DNA of 64,000 bases from Nephrocerus scutellatus (GCA_947095585.1 OX352766.1:22992939-23056938), one strand, 5' to 3'; shown: positions 21,650-33,019, counted from the first letter of the stretch. Notes: generated by a model from the letters alone, not told the origin. Numbers and translations: made by a program.

Positions 21650-22191
21650 AAACCGAACAAAATAATGTGTAGGTCACATTTCACAAGAACTTAATATGCT
21701 CAACTTACAAAAAAATTTCACGTTAAGTTCTCTTTATACGTTGTCTCTTAATACTGTGCCTCAAATTTATATAGTTTCGAACCTCTTACTTTTTCTGGAA
21801 TTTATTCCAAAATATGAGATCACTGAATTATTTGAAGGCAACTACAACAAGTTATATTTTCATTTATGTCCAGCACGTTTTGATTTCATTAAACGATTTT
21901 TTCAAATAATAGCTCATTTGAAGTTTTAAGATTACTAAGCAAATCTACGCTATATTATTAACCTTGAAACTATACTCGTTTTTCAAAGAAAAAATATTAA
22001 AAGTAAAAAAAACCCTTTGTGCATATGTATCTACAGGACGCTGCTGTTTACTGTACATAAACTACGCAGTCAAACTGCTTCCACGAACATCGTCAATCAT
22101 AACAAACCCAGGCATTCGCGCTGACAGCTTGGATTTCAATTTCCAAATGTTTACACTGTTGCCTTTAGATAATAAACAGGCGGCGATGCTC

Positions 22192-22264
22192 TGACTTGAA
22201 CCAAAACCTTCTCTATAGAAAGCCCAAATCTACGCATACTAATGCTGTAAACCAAGACCAAACG
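22192..22264. repeat. Left arm of an inverted repeat around the transposon
   Basis: TGACTTGAACCAAAACCTTC, CTATAGAAAGCCCAA and ACCAAGACCAAACG pair with the right arm at 23708-23786. The arms lie outside the transposon ends, so the transposon seems to have landed inside an older fold-back structure. Confidence 0.75.
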
Positions 22265-22395
22265 AATGTGTGTTTGTGGGATGTGAATACAGTGTACACA
22301 AAATAAGAAGTCGCAAAGAGCGAGAAACGTAAGATGTGGTAGTGGGAAAAATAAATATTTTATATGGATTTTGCTCTTTAGTTGATTACTAAATA

Positions 22396-23699
22396 ACGGG
22401 TGTTTTTTTAAGAGGTTGCCGATTTTTTTTTTGAATAAAACACATATAAAATTATGAAATGACCAAAATTTTTTTTTATTTGGTAGATAATTTTTTGGCA
22501 TTTAACATTTAAACACAATTTCTGGCATACGGCTACCACGACTATTTTTCACAAATGTCATTCTGGAGGTCCAATTTTCCAGCACTTTTTCAAGCATTTG
22601 AGGGCGTATGTCAGCAATGACACGTTGAATATTGGTTTCCAAAGCGTCAATCGATTGAGGTTTATCCACATAAACCAATGACTTCACGTATCCCCACAAA
22701 AAGTAATCGAGTGGCGTCAAATCGCACGAACGCGGAGGCCAATTCACCGGACCATTTCTCGAAATAATGTTGTCGTTGAAAGTTTCTTTCAATAAGTCGA
22801 TTGTTTCACGTGCTGTATGGCAAGTGGCACCATCTTGTTGAAACCACATTTCATCCATATCCATATCTTCAAGATTTGACAACAAAAACTCATTTAACAT
22901 GGTTCTGTATCGATTTCCATTCACGGTAACGCGTCGTCCTTCCTCATTTTTAAAGAAATATGGACCGATGATCCCACCAGCCCATAGACCGCACCAAACA
23001 GTACATTTATCAGGATGCATTGGTAATTCTTGAACGGCGTGTGGATTATCTTTGCTCCAAATGCGACAATTTTGTTTGTTGACGTATCCATTTAACAAAA
23101 AATGCGCCTCATCACTGAAGAGAATTTTACGGTAAAAAAATGGATCTTCGTTCAATTGATTTAACGACCAATCACTGAATTCACGGCGCAAACGATGGTC
23201 GTGTGGCTTTAATTCTTGCACCAATTGAATTTTGTATGGCACCAAACCCAAATCTTTACGTAAAATTTTCCATAAAGTCGATGGACAAAGTCCAATTTGC
23301 TGAGCACGACGACGAATCGATAAATTGTCGTTTTCTTCGACACTGGCCTCAACGACAGCAATATTTTCTTCTGTACGAACTCTTCTCATTCTTGTCGGTG
23401 GCTTGGCATCCAAAAGAGTGAATGTAGACCGAAATTTGGTAATTACGTTCTTTATGGTGGTCTCTGACGGACGATTATGTGCACCATAAAATTCACGAAG
23501 TGCTCTATAAACATTTTTAATTGAACACTGATTTTGAAAATAAATTTCCACGATTTGAAAACGTTGTTCTGGAGTTAACCTATTCATAATGATTTGCCAA
23601 ACAATACTGAGTAGAAATGCCACTTTGAGCTGTCAAAACAACTGTCATAAAATAAAACGACATCTATCGGAAAAACAAACCTCCTTAAAAAACACCCTT
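22396..23699 (-). mobile_element. Tc1/mariner DD41D-type transposon, apparently intact
   Basis: 1304-bp element flanked by TA dinucleotides (22394-22395 and 23700-23701). Terminal inverted repeats of about 24 bp: ACGGGTGTTTTTTTAAGAGG at the left and the complement of CCTCCTTAAAAAACACCCTT at the right. It encodes one uninterrupted transposase on the minus strand. It is the best preserved element in the window and the source type of the MITEs at 10123-10678. The DD41D spacing points to the group described as visitor; that name is from general knowledge, not a search. Confidence 0.9.
22502..23587 (-). CDS. DD41D Tc1/mariner transposase
   Basis: 361-residue cut-and-paste transposase. I chose the start MNRLTPEQRF at 23587, since the 12 residues upstream do not resemble the family and the 5' UTR sequence is conserved in the MITEs. 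N-terminal helix-turn-helix DNA-binding region about residues 1-120 (VYRALREFYG, STLWKILRKDLG). Catalytic triad D159 (LFSDEAHF), D252 (WFQQDGATCHTA) and D294 (CDLTPLDYFLWG); 41 residues separate the last two, hence DD41D. The frame has no stops or shifts. It recognises its terminal repeats and inserts at TA. Neighbouring sequence is all decayed, so this insertion is likely younger than its surroundings. Confidence 0.92.
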   Translation of the reverse strand: MNRLTPEQRFQIVEIYFQNQCSIKNVYRALREFYGAHNRPSETTIKNVITKFRSTFTLLDAKPPTRMRRVRTEENIAVVEASVEENDNLSIRRRAQQIGLCPSTLWKILRKDLGLVPYKIQLVQELKPHDHRLRREFSDWSLNQLNEDPFFYRKILFSDEAHFLLNGYVNKQNCRIWSKDNPHAVQELPMHPDKCTVWCGLWAGGIIGPYFFKNEEGRRVTVNGNRYRTMLNEFLLSNLEDMDMDEMWFQQDGATCHTARETIDLLKETFNDNIISRNGPVNWPPRSCDLTPLDYFLWGYVKSLVYVDKPQSIDALETNIQRVIADIRPQMLEKVLENWTSRMTFVKNSRGSRMPEIVFKC

Positions 23700-23707
23700 T
23701 ACAAATA

Positions 23708-23786
23708 CGTTTGGTCTCAATCTAAGCATGTATCTGTGTACGATCGGAACAGTTGGGCTTTCTATAGAGAAGGTTTTGACTTGAAC
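23708..23786. repeat. Right arm of the inverted repeat around the transposon
   Basis: CGTTTGGTCT and then TTGGGCTTTCTATAGAGAAG, GGTTTTGACTTGAAC, complementary to 22192-22264 with a variable middle. Confidence 0.75.
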
Positions 23787-23799
23787 ACAAAAACATAAA

Positions 23800-24384
23800 C
23801 AAAAAACTATAAACTTATATATATACGACGACCGCTGGGATCGAGTTACCCATTTAAAAAATAAGAAGAAGAACAACAAAACAATAATGGCGAGACTTCT
23901 GGTCTTACGACCGTTCTTTGCGCTTCAAATGGAATTCGTTATGGTTGACAACGTCAAATAATGCGCAGTACGCCTTAATAATAAGGCATGTAGTGTGCGT
24001 AGTAATATTTAGCTCCTCATATGCTTCTGCTTCAGTCCTCATGTTCATTATTAGTAAAGGCTAATGCGTATAACCGATAGCTATTTGATAAGTTGGCGTT
24101 AGTATCTATGTACGTACTTCGGACGGAGCGATAAAACCAAAAACGACGGAAATTCTAAATGCGCGTGTGCGCGTTCGATGGAAAGACGCCAAGCCAATAT
24201 GACGACGGCACAGAATTGTTGCCTTCGCTTACTTGCGTAATTACTTACAGCTGACGTGTTGATATTGACTGTACCTAAGTATGCAAAACTTTGCGTTATT
24301 TCTCATTAACGTCGGCACGCACTAAGAATTTATATGACCACTTCGCATTGTTTCTTGGGAAACACCATCGCTCTGGGTACTTGA
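23800..24384. other. Unassigned stretch
   Basis: No ORF with recognisable content; nothing else seen. Confidence 0.35.
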
Positions 24385-24690
24385 TATCGAAATCTCTGGC
24401 CGGCACGCGCCCAATTAAACGAGCTTAAAAATAAAGCAGTTAATCGAAACTTACGCCCACTAACAGCCGATAAATCGACCGAATACTCATTGTGGAAAAT
24501 AACTAAAAACTTTAAACGTCCCATTCCACACAACCCACCAATTAAATAAAATAACTCATTGCCCAAAAGAAACCCTGAGAATGTATTTCAACCCAATAGA
24601 AAGCAAAACTAAGTAATATGGCCGGAAATCGAGCAACTCTCCGCCGAAATTCCTCCAGTTACACCCTTCGAATTAGAATAAACCTAATTT
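24385..24690 (+). pseudogene. Jockey-clade ORF2 relic (endonuclease-RT linker)
   Basis: One frame with stops reads RNLWPARAQLNELKNKAV ... STEYSLWKITKNFKRP ... HNPPIK, then NVFQPNRK and IEQLSAEIPPVTPFELE. The combination SLWK-x-T-K-x-x-KRP-x-x-x-x-PPI, VFQPN and PPVTP-x-EL is the linker before the reverse transcriptase in Jockey-type LINE ORF2 proteins. No endonuclease or RT core remains. Short internal fragment. Confidence 0.7.
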
Positions 24691-24894
24691 CATAAACCAT
24701 ATTATATACAGTCGAGCAACATTCTAATATACCTGTCAGCTTTAGTAATAAAAACTTATCAAAGTCAACCACCATAACGAGGAAAGCGTTCGAGTTATTG
24801 AGAATATGGAGTAAACGGATCCGCATCACGAATGCGCCAAATATATTTGAAACATCAGCAAGTTGACCAAATAAGGATTGAATAAATTGTCAGT

Positions 24895-25000
24895 AAACTT
24901 AGTATACTCCCTGGATGTACTTGGTGTACTGTGTGAACTGGGTGTACTGGGTGTAATGGGTGTACTCAGTATACTCAATATAACCAGTAGGTACACCGTG
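24895..25000. repeat. GGTGTACT minisatellite
   Basis: About nine imperfect 9-10 bp units (TGGGTGTACT and variants). Confidence 0.8.
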
Positions 25001-25089
25001 TTAAATGCAAAAATTGAAACAAAATAAGCGAAATTTGCGAAAGGGTTTTTATTCACTTCGATAGGTATTTTAAAATCCTAACGACAAAA

Positions 25090-25266
25090 ATGGCTGAACT
25101 CGAACAGCGGTTACAGGCGTTTTCCAATATTGTTCATCAAGCGTGGATACTGCTGATAGCAATACCATCCAAACAAAGACATCATATCGTAACGTTACCA
25201 AAGAATCAGACACAAAAAAGAAGTTACGTTAAAAAGTATTGTTATTCAAGTTTTTATTTTATTTGA
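25090..25266 (+). CDS. Small ORF, unrecognised
   Basis: 58 codons starting MAELEQRLQAFSNIVHQAW. I do not recognise it. It lies between a minisatellite and the LINE at 25509 and could be an ORF1 or 5' UTR relic of that element, or chance. Confidence 0.2.
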   Translation: MAELEQRLQAFSNIVHQAWILLIAIPSKQRHHIVTLPKNQTQKRSYVKKYCYSSFYFI

Positions 25267-25508
25267 GTAGTTTTTAGAAGTAGAATTTTTATTGACTTTC
25301 TGTCTCAGTAGCTGTGCGTGCCTTTTTCGTTTGTTAGGCCTGGTACTACAAACGAATAAGTAACGTTTTCACTGTTGAGTGGTTGGTTCGTAGAAATTCT
25401 TCTTATTATTGTTATTTATAATATTTTTTGATTTTTTATTTTATTATTATCTTATTTTACGTATATTTTCATCATCTTGACGGGTTCGGTATTTTTAATT
25501 TGTAAAAT

Positions 25509-28386
25509 GAAATCTTATTCATTCAAATTCATTTCACAAATATTCGCGGCATTAAAAGTAATTCCAACTCGATCGTAGCACATCTTGACGCGAATAAACC
25601 TGCGGTTCTAAGTTTATGTGAAACGCAGGCCTCTTATATGGGTACCCCAAATGATTTTCAATGTAAGGGGTATTCTCGTGTCGACTGTTTGGTTCCTCAT
25701 CGTGGGGTTATTTTATTTATACGAGAAGACATCAGTTTTAGTGTACCTAATTTTAATATTCCAAACAGTAATCCAATGTTCAATACGATATGGATTGAAA
25801 TTGTAATTTCAAACCATTCGATATTTATTTGTTCCCTTTATCGTAGTCCTAATTTGTCACCTGATGACACTAATATTGAGTTTAATTACTTATCAGACAC
25901 AATAGACAAGATTTACCAATCATCACCAACATCAGAATTGGTAGTCTTGGGTGATTTTAATGTACACAATGATTCATGATTGAATGATTCATCATGATTC
26001 AATGATTCGAATGGTAGAGATCGATCAGGTGAAACCGCTGAACTATTTTCAAATGTTAATCTTTTCACCCAACTCGTTGATAAGCCAACAAGGTATCCCA
26101 ATACTACTGGTCAATCACCTCACCTTTTAGATTTATTTCTTACAACTATGCCTGATAAATATTCAATTGATGTATCTGCTCCATTAGGTCTTTCTGACCA
26201 TGCTTTGATAGTAGCCAAATTTTCAATATCACCAGCTCTTATAGAGACTACAAGTAAAAGGCTACTCTGGCACTATAAAAATGCTAACTGGGAGCTCCTG
26301 AACCAATTTTATAGCTCATTTGATTGGTCAACCTGTTTTTCCAGCAATAATGCTGATGAAGCATCACAACTTATCACGTCAACCATTTTGCTAGGAATGA
26401 AAAATTGCATTCCTTCTTCATTTAAAAAGAAAAATACTCATAAAAATAAATGGTTTAACGAACATTGCAGGTCAGCAGTCGCGTGTAAAAAAGCAGCCCA
26501 TTTGGACTACGTTAATTGCACTTCTGAAGAAAACCTTGCAAAGTTTCGAATAGCTAGAAATAGATCAAACGCTATATTGAAAAGGTCCAAAATAATATAT
26601 GACCTTAAGATTCGAGATAGCATGCGATTTTTGGATTCTGATTCAAACAGTCGAAGCTTTTGGTCGTTTGCTGCATTGGTTAAAAGAAACTTTGCAGACA
26701 ATACTTCGTCTATTTCTTCTTTATTTCATAATGGTATTCATTATAGAACTAATATTGAGAAAGCTAATCTCTTAGCTTCTCATTTCGCTGGTGCGTCTAC
26801 TCTTCCTTTAACTAATCAAAGCCCCCCAATTCTCCCGAATCTAGGTCCAGGTATGTCTAAAATCTATTTTCGGAAACGGGTTGTTTCAAAGATTCTGAAA
26901 GAACTTGACCCCAATAAAGCGACTGGCCCCGACGGTATTCCGCCATTAGTATTGAAAAGTTGTATTCTTACTTTGGCAAAACCGCTTAGCAAATTGTTTC
27001 ATCTCTCAATGAAGACAGGTGTTTTTCCATCATTTTGGAAAATAGCAAATATTCAACCCGTTCCGAAAAATGGTGATAAATCGGCACCTACGACCTATTG
27101 CTTTGTTGTCGGTTCTATCGAAGGTAATGGAATCTATCGTTAATTTCAGACTAATGAACTATCTGGATTCAAATGTTCTTTTATCCGATGTGCAGTATGG
27201 ATTTCGTAAAAATCGATCTTCAGGCGAACTAATGACTTGCATGACTCATTGTTTGGAGCGAAGCATTGAAAACCTAGGTGAATCAAGCGTTGTTTCCTTA
27301 GATATTGCTAAAGCTTTTGATAGAGTATGGCATGATTGTCTTATTAATAAGATTCGTGCGCTGAATTTACACTCCTCTCTCATTACACGGATTGAGAATT
27401 ATTTATGGAACCGTAAAATAAAAGTTGTATTAAATGGTATATCTTCAGAATCACATGGGATCAATGCTGGCGTGCCTCAAGGATCATCCTTGTCTCCCAC
27501 GCTCTTCTTGATATATATCAACGACCTGTTGTCTTCTACAACCTGTGATATCCATTAATTTGCTGGTGATACAACACTATCGGCCTCCATTGAGTTTGTC
27601 AATCAAAAAGAATGCAATTCTCGCTTGAATTTGACTATTCTCTCTAATATTCAAATCATTCTTGATTGGGGCATTTCTAACAGAGTAGAATTTAACCCAA
27701 ATAAATTCCAGTCTTGCCTTTTTTCTCAGAAGACAACTCAACATTATGTTCCTCCTGTTATTAATGGTACCTCTATTGCGAGATCTGATTCACTTAAGTT
27801 GTTAGGTTTAAAAGTATCAAGTGATCTTTCCTGGAAAGAACATATTTATGAAATTTCAAAAAGAGCTAGCCAATGTTTAGGCTTCATAAGACGTTGTAAC
27901 TTCTACTTCACTCCCTCTGAAGTGTTAAGATTATATAAATCTTATGTTAGACCAATTTTAGAATTTAGTTCATATGTGTGGGGTGGTGCTCCAAGATCGC
28001 ATTTGGTTCATCTTGATGGTGTTCAGAATAGAGTTATCCGTTTGATAAACGATGTAACCATTACTTCGTCTCTTGATACTTTGGAGCACAGACGAAATGT
28101 AGGAGCTTTATCTGTTTTCTATAAATTTTACAACGGTAAATGTTCTTTAGAAACCCGTTCTCTAGTTCCTGGGCCTTTTCTCAGTAACGTAAACACTCGT
28201 TTAAAGTGCAATCAACATAGATTTGCCTTAAAACTTTTTTCATGTAGAACCCAACACTTTAAATCCTCCTTTTTTCCGAGAGTCTCTTCGATGTGGAATC
28301 AATTGGTCGAACACGTGTTTCCAGAATCTTATAATCTGCAGGCGTTCAAATTAGCCGTTAACAACTTCTTGAAGGATGATGGTTAA
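25509..28386 (+). pseudogene. CR1/Jockey-group LINE ORF2 (endonuclease-RT), copy L1
   Basis: APE-type LINE ORF2. Endonuclease: NIRGIKSNSN, CETQASYMG, LYRSPNLSPDD, GDFNVH, then a frame break at an expanded ATGATTCA repeat (25967-26012), then LSDHALIVAKF. RT: DPNKATGPDGIP, RPIALLSVLSKVME, SLDIAKAFDRVWH, GVPQGSSLSPTLFLIYIND, thumb LKLLGLKVSSDLSWKEHI, SYVRPILEFSSYVWG and a C-terminal MWNQLVE box. Frame breaks fall near 27100 and 27556, where a stop precedes FAGDTT, so the catalytic FADD is also changed (D to G). There is no RNase H. The start is uncertain because the first in-frame ATG is not obvious. Not functional, but fairly long. Confidence 0.85.
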
Positions 28387-28790
28387 AGTATTCATAAGTT
28401 GTTTCTTAATATATAAAAAAAAAAAAAAAAAAAAAAATGGTTATTAGTATTTTTTAAATTATTTTTATAATTTGTAATATTTTCTTGGTCAAGGTTTTTT
28501 GTAGTTTTCCCTGACCATGATTCATTGATAAAAGTATTTGGACTCGCGTCGTTCTAAATTCGTGTTCGTTTTTCGTATTGCTTTTCCAATGAATCAGGGA
28601 GAATTCTGAGAAAATAAATTGAAACCGGCTACAAACGTGAGGAATGCGATATATATTGTAAATCACATTCTTTCGATTTTTATTTTATTTTGAATTTAAT
28701 AAAGGGCTTAGCCCAACTTATTGCCGTGACGTAAGTCATTCAGGGAGTCATCCCTTGGCAATAAGTCTCTACATAAAAAAAAAATGAATG
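28387..28790 (+). other. Probable 3' UTR and tail of LINE L1
   Basis: Contains a 23-A run (28415-28437), then AT-rich sequence, AATTTAATAAAGGGCTTAGC and a block with TTATTGCCGTGACG and CTTGGCAATAAGTCTCTAC, ending in a 10-A run followed by TGAATGAAT. Either A run could be the true tail. The second block may be a separate small element. Confidence 0.5.
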
Positions 28791-29190
28791 AATTCTATAC
28801 TGAATCTTGATTTTTAAGTGTGAATTTAGAACGTTACCGTGACAACTTCAAATTTAGGACATTAAATTGTGTAATTATAGCTTTTTTTAAAAAAAACAAT
28901 ATACCCTGCACCTAGCTGTCCAAAGGGGGAAAGGTATCGTGTTAGAATCCATAATTTGCCAGTGCATCCCGTGCTAAGCTGTTCAAAAGACGATAGGTCT
29001 TGTGTTAGTTCTTCGATTTGCTGTGCCAGTTGAGTTAGTGGAATCCAAAAGTTGCAGTTTTTAGGTAGTGTAGTTAACGTAGGGAGATATAGATATTAGT
29101 AATTGGAGTAGGGAAAATTTGTGTAGCCGACCTAGGTGGGCAGAAATATTAGTTGATAATATTCCATTTAGGAATTAGTACGGGGGTGGT
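28791..29190. other. Unassigned stretch
   Basis: One weak direct repeat (AGCTGTCCAAA...GTGTTAG and AGCTGTTCAAA...GTGTTAG, about 75 bp apart). It may be the 5' flank of the Penelope-like relic. Confidence 0.35.
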
Positions 29191-29193
29191 TTT

Positions 29194-30527
29194 TTGGAAC
29201 CGTACCAAGATAGATTATTAGCTATGTGCAAAGAGGCTAGTACGTTCTTGAAAAGTAACCGTGATTTGTTGGTGGTCCAGGCGGATAAGGGAAAAGTAAC
29301 TACTTTAATGTATGCGGATGAGTACACAACGAAGATGAACACACTTGTAGCTAAGGGTATTGCAGCCGGGGTTTATGTTGAGGTGGTGGGGAGTTTATCC
29401 TTGAAGAAGTTGGCTTTGAGGGATACTTTTAGGTTCTTGCGAAGTCGAATTATGTTAGCGTTAAGGTCTAATAGGCTTAGGTTGACTTAAAAATTATCTC
29501 ACGCATTGTGCGAAGCAGATAAGACCTGTTTGGCGTTAACTTATTTGTATGGGGTGATAAAATTTCATAAGGTAGACAGGCCTTGATGGCCAATAGTGAG
29601 CACAAAGTATTGGATAAGTGCAGCAGTACAGAAGTTATTGCATTATGTATTGTCTGCGTTTAGAGATGAGGAGTATAACTTGCGAGACATTCATAAGTTA
29701 CCTAGCATGTTGTCAAGTGTACAATGTGTTGGGGGCTATGTGTTTTTGAAAGTGGACATTGCAGATATGTTCACTCGCATTCCACGAGATAGTTTAGTGG
29801 AAATAGTTATGGAGTATATAGGTAGGCCTGAGTGTGTGAGTCCACTTGGGATAGGATCAGTGTTGTTGAAATGGTTGTTAGTTTTTGATTTGAACGAGTT
29901 GTCGTATGTGGCCTATGCGGGAAGGGTATATCGTCAAAAGAAAGGTTTGCCTCAGGTTGGGTGTAATTCAACCATGTATGCAGAATTATATGTGGATGAC
30001 CGGATGGAAAGGTGTAGACGATATATGTGGGAGACAACAGGGGTTAGGTTTTTTACGAAGTAGGTAGACGACTTTCTGTTTATATGCCAGAGGGTAAGGT
30101 GGCGACGTTTCCTAGTTGGTTGTCAGGGGAAATGGGGTTGGAAATGACTAGTGAGTTGGACGAGGAATTTGAGGGTAATAGGGGGATGAATTATTTGGAT
30201 TATTGGATAGTGAGAGACGTAATTAACGCACGGTTTGAATATTGTCAGTATCGCAAACCATTCGCCTCCCGAAGGATGTTAAATTATCGTTCGAATCAAC
30301 CAGTGTGCCAGAAAAAAGCAACTTGCATTTCACTTCTGCGAAATGTTTTGACCCGAACTAGTGTGCGTTTTCAATGGCGGGATTTGGAGGAAGTGAGGTT
30401 AACTATGGAGGAGAATGGTTTTCCTAGCTTGTGGCTGCGGCAAATTCTGTCGAGTGGGATATCAGAGAAGTTAGCGGGGGTAAATGAGCCTGAATGTGTG
30501 TTATTGCTTACTTCATATATGTCGTAA
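29194..30527 (+). pseudogene. Penelope-like element reverse transcriptase relic
   Basis: The order of motifs is that of Penelope-like RT: VVQADKGKVTTLMYADEYTT, YLYGVIKFHK, a PIVST box after a stop at 29584, FLKVDIADMFTRIPRDSLVE, RQKKGLPQVG, AELYVDD, FFTK then a stop and VDDFLFI, and MNYLDYWI followed by YRKPFASRRMLNY. At least three in-frame stops or shifts. I see no GIY-YIG endonuclease domain downstream, so the C-terminus is lost or the element belongs to an endonuclease-poor lineage. Penelope-like elements often carry hammerhead motifs; one lies at 15254-15298 on the other strand. Confidence 0.8.
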
Positions 30528-31342
30528 TTCAAGCTGGTCCTGGTGAGGTCTAGGGTGAGGGTAGAAAGGCGAAACAAGGCAGGTTAGCGTTGGTTAGCAA
30601 AGAGACGTTGGCAACGGAAGTGAGTTAGAAGCCGATGGATTGGTAGGGGTAAGTGTAGTATTAGTGATGATTTTTATGAAGCAGAATGTTGTGTAACAGA
30701 GAAGTTAGATTGTTCACATCAGATAACAGAAAGGTATAGGTATAGTTAAGGGGATTTTTTTATAATATGTGGGCTAGGACATGGTGGGTTGTGGTACAAC
30801 CTAGTGAAATGTATTTATTAATTGTGTGTATTTTGATTCGATCGTATGTATTTAGGTTCGATCGTAGATGTAGGACAATCCTTTTTTATCAATTTAGGGA
30901 AGTTAAGAAAAATTACAAAATCCGATATAGAACTTCTTGTGAAACCAATTTTTAATCACAACATCCGATATAAAATTTCCAATGAACCGATTTTTTATGA
31001 GTATGGGTATTTTTGGTTGGGTGGACAGAGTATTCTGTGGTTGTAATCATTCGATGTATAGTTTCTCATGTCAAACAATTTTTTATTATTTTTATTAGTT
31101 TGGGTTTTTTGGTGGGTAGTCATTCATAGAGTATTTTTAGTTATAACCATTCGAAAATGGTTTCCTATAAAAACAATTTTTTATTAGTGGGTTTTTTTGG
31201 TGGTTAGACATTCATAGTTGTACTCCTCAACATGCAGTGTAGGTAGGAGATGAGCATTTTTTCAGTTTGTTAGTCAGATGGGTAATTACATTAGGATAAT
31301 TAACATCAGGTGCATTAAGTGTAATATTTTTGAGAGGGCAAA
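30528..31342. other. Unassigned stretch after the Penelope-like relic
   Basis: G+T-rich on the plus strand like the relic, possibly its 3' part. A TTCGATCGTA motif occurs twice near 30836-30866. No coding motif seen. Confidence 0.35.
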
Positions 31343-31660
31343 GTGTTGGCCAACTCACAATTACCTGAAAAAGGAACGAAGGGAAGCATTGAAGCAACCG
31401 GTAAGGAACGAAAATATGACTGGACGGAAATAGAGCTATATGAGGGCGAACTACATCAAGCCATTATAGAAGAAGAAGCCCGTTACGAACGATTATGTAA
31501 AGAAATGGAAGAGGGGGAAGCAGAGATACGAGAAGAAGAACTAAAAGAGTTTGAAATGATGGATGAATACTATACACAGGGCAATGGAGGTCCTTATGAT
31601 GAAGAAGACGACGAGGGAGATGTTTATGTAAAATATAGTTACGAAATTTATTTTTCATAG
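31343..31660 (+). CDS. Acidic coiled-coil-like ORF, unknown
   Basis: 105 codons from an ATG. N-terminal MLANSQLPEKGTKGSIEATG, then a Glu-rich helical part (EEEARYERLCKEMEEGEAEI), then YYTQGNGGPYDEEDDEGDVY and a short aromatic end. No known domain is recognised. It resembles the acidic ORF at 16790-17043 only in composition. It could be a retroelement or host remnant, or chance in purine-rich DNA. Confidence 0.3.
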   Translation: MLANSQLPEKGTKGSIEATGKERKYDWTEIELYEGELHQAIIEEEARYERLCKEMEEGEAEIREEELKEFEMMDEYYTQGNGGPYDEEDDEGDVYVKYSYEIYFS

Positions 31661-32439
31661 AGGATAAGGATGCAACAGACAAGCAAAAGTTGTAGATTTC
31701 TTTTGAGAAAAACTATCATTCTGTGGAAAAATACTCATTCTTTTAGAAAAATAACAATTAAGAAACAAAAATCCTTGAAAGCTTGAAAAGAAATTTTTAT
31801 AATTTAAAATTTGAAAAATTATTTTTTATGAAAAACATATACAATTTGAAATTTTGAAATTTGCAAAGAAATCCTATAATTTAACATTTGAAAAATTATT
31901 TTTATGAAATAAATACACGATTCAAAATTGGAGAAATTTTTTATATATATGTGAATAAAGATTTGAAAAACGTTCACTTAAAGGTGTCATGTTGTAAAAT
32001 AGATTATAGGTTAAGAAAAATTTTCTAGAGAAGAAGTATTTAGCCGAAAAATAATAATTATGAAATACAACATTTGGGATTGAATAATTTTTTTTATAAA
32101 TTAATGCTTTGTAATAATATGATACAGAACAAGTTTGTGTTTTTTTTTTGAGAGAAAAATTGTTATCCACTTTGAAGTGGAGTCGAAACCTACCATGGAG
32201 AATGTTAGAAAAATAACCTGAATAGCTGGAGACAACGCGTCGTAGAATTAATTTTTATTTACTTATTATTTTTCACACCTATTACATTTAAACCTTTTTT
32301 TTACCTATAATGACAATCACACAATGAAACTGACGACAAAGGCTACAAACAAATACAACTACTATAATTTTCGCGCTTCGCTTCGCTTTTACACGCGACG
32401 TTTAAATTAATTCACGTTATTTTTAACCTCTGGATGAGC
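31661..32439. other. AT-rich non-coding stretch
   Basis: Repeated TTTGAAAAATTATTTTT-like phrases around 31810-31910; no gene seen. Confidence 0.35.
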
Positions 32440-32600
32440 TTCTCATCTCATTTTGACCTTAGTTGACGGACCTTCTTATGTCAAGTTTGATCCCGAAGTC
32501 AATTACGATGTTGAATATGTTATTTTTAACTTCTGACTGAACTTCTGTTTTCATATTGACCCTAGATGATGAACTTTCTTACGTCCAGGTTATCTTGTCC
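32440..32600. repeat. ~104-bp satellite units, reverse of 10830-11210
   Basis: Units marked by GACGGACCTTCTTATGTC and ATGAACTTTCTTACGTCC about 103 bp apart, with AATTACGATGTTGAATATG and TTTTTAACTTCTG. They are the complement of the satellite at 10830-11210. Confidence 0.75.
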
Positions 32601-33000
32601 TACAAATCTCTACATCTCCATATTTCTTTCCACCTCCCACCTTCTCTACAATATCCCTACCCTCTACATCCTTCTACACTTTTCACACTTTTCCATCTAC
32701 ACTCTTCCTATCAATTACATTCTTCCTATCCTTCTTTCTCTTCTATACTTCTTACACTTATCCACATTATCACTCTTTCTATCTTTCTACCTCTTCCACA
32801 TCTTTTTACTCTGTATTTTTCTACCATGTCTACATTCTTCCACTATTACCCACATTTTCCTATCTTTTATCATATATTTATTTATCTTTGTATTTATATA
32901 TATATTTATAAGACAGATGAGTTCAGATTAGATAGATGATTTTCAGATTAGATAGATGAGTCACAGACAATTTTTCAAATATTTTTTATATTATATTTTA
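32601..33000. repeat. Pyrimidine-rich low-complexity tract
   Basis: C/T/A-rich imperfect TCTACATC/CTTCTA-type repetition to about 32880, then TATA-rich sequence and TTCAGATTAGATAGATGA twice (32922-32960). Overlapping open frames here are repeat artefacts. Confidence 0.7.
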
Positions 33001-33019
33001 TTATATTGTACATGTCTAG

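Noticed and set aside
30536..30585. Possible second hammerhead near the Penelope-like relic (CTGGTGA ... CGAAAC)
   Set aside because: The core differs from CUGANGA and the intervening sequence does not form stem II.
32556..32939. Overlapping 121-127 aa ORFs as genes
   Set aside because: Two frames open at once in a pyrimidine-rich repeat, no start context or motif.
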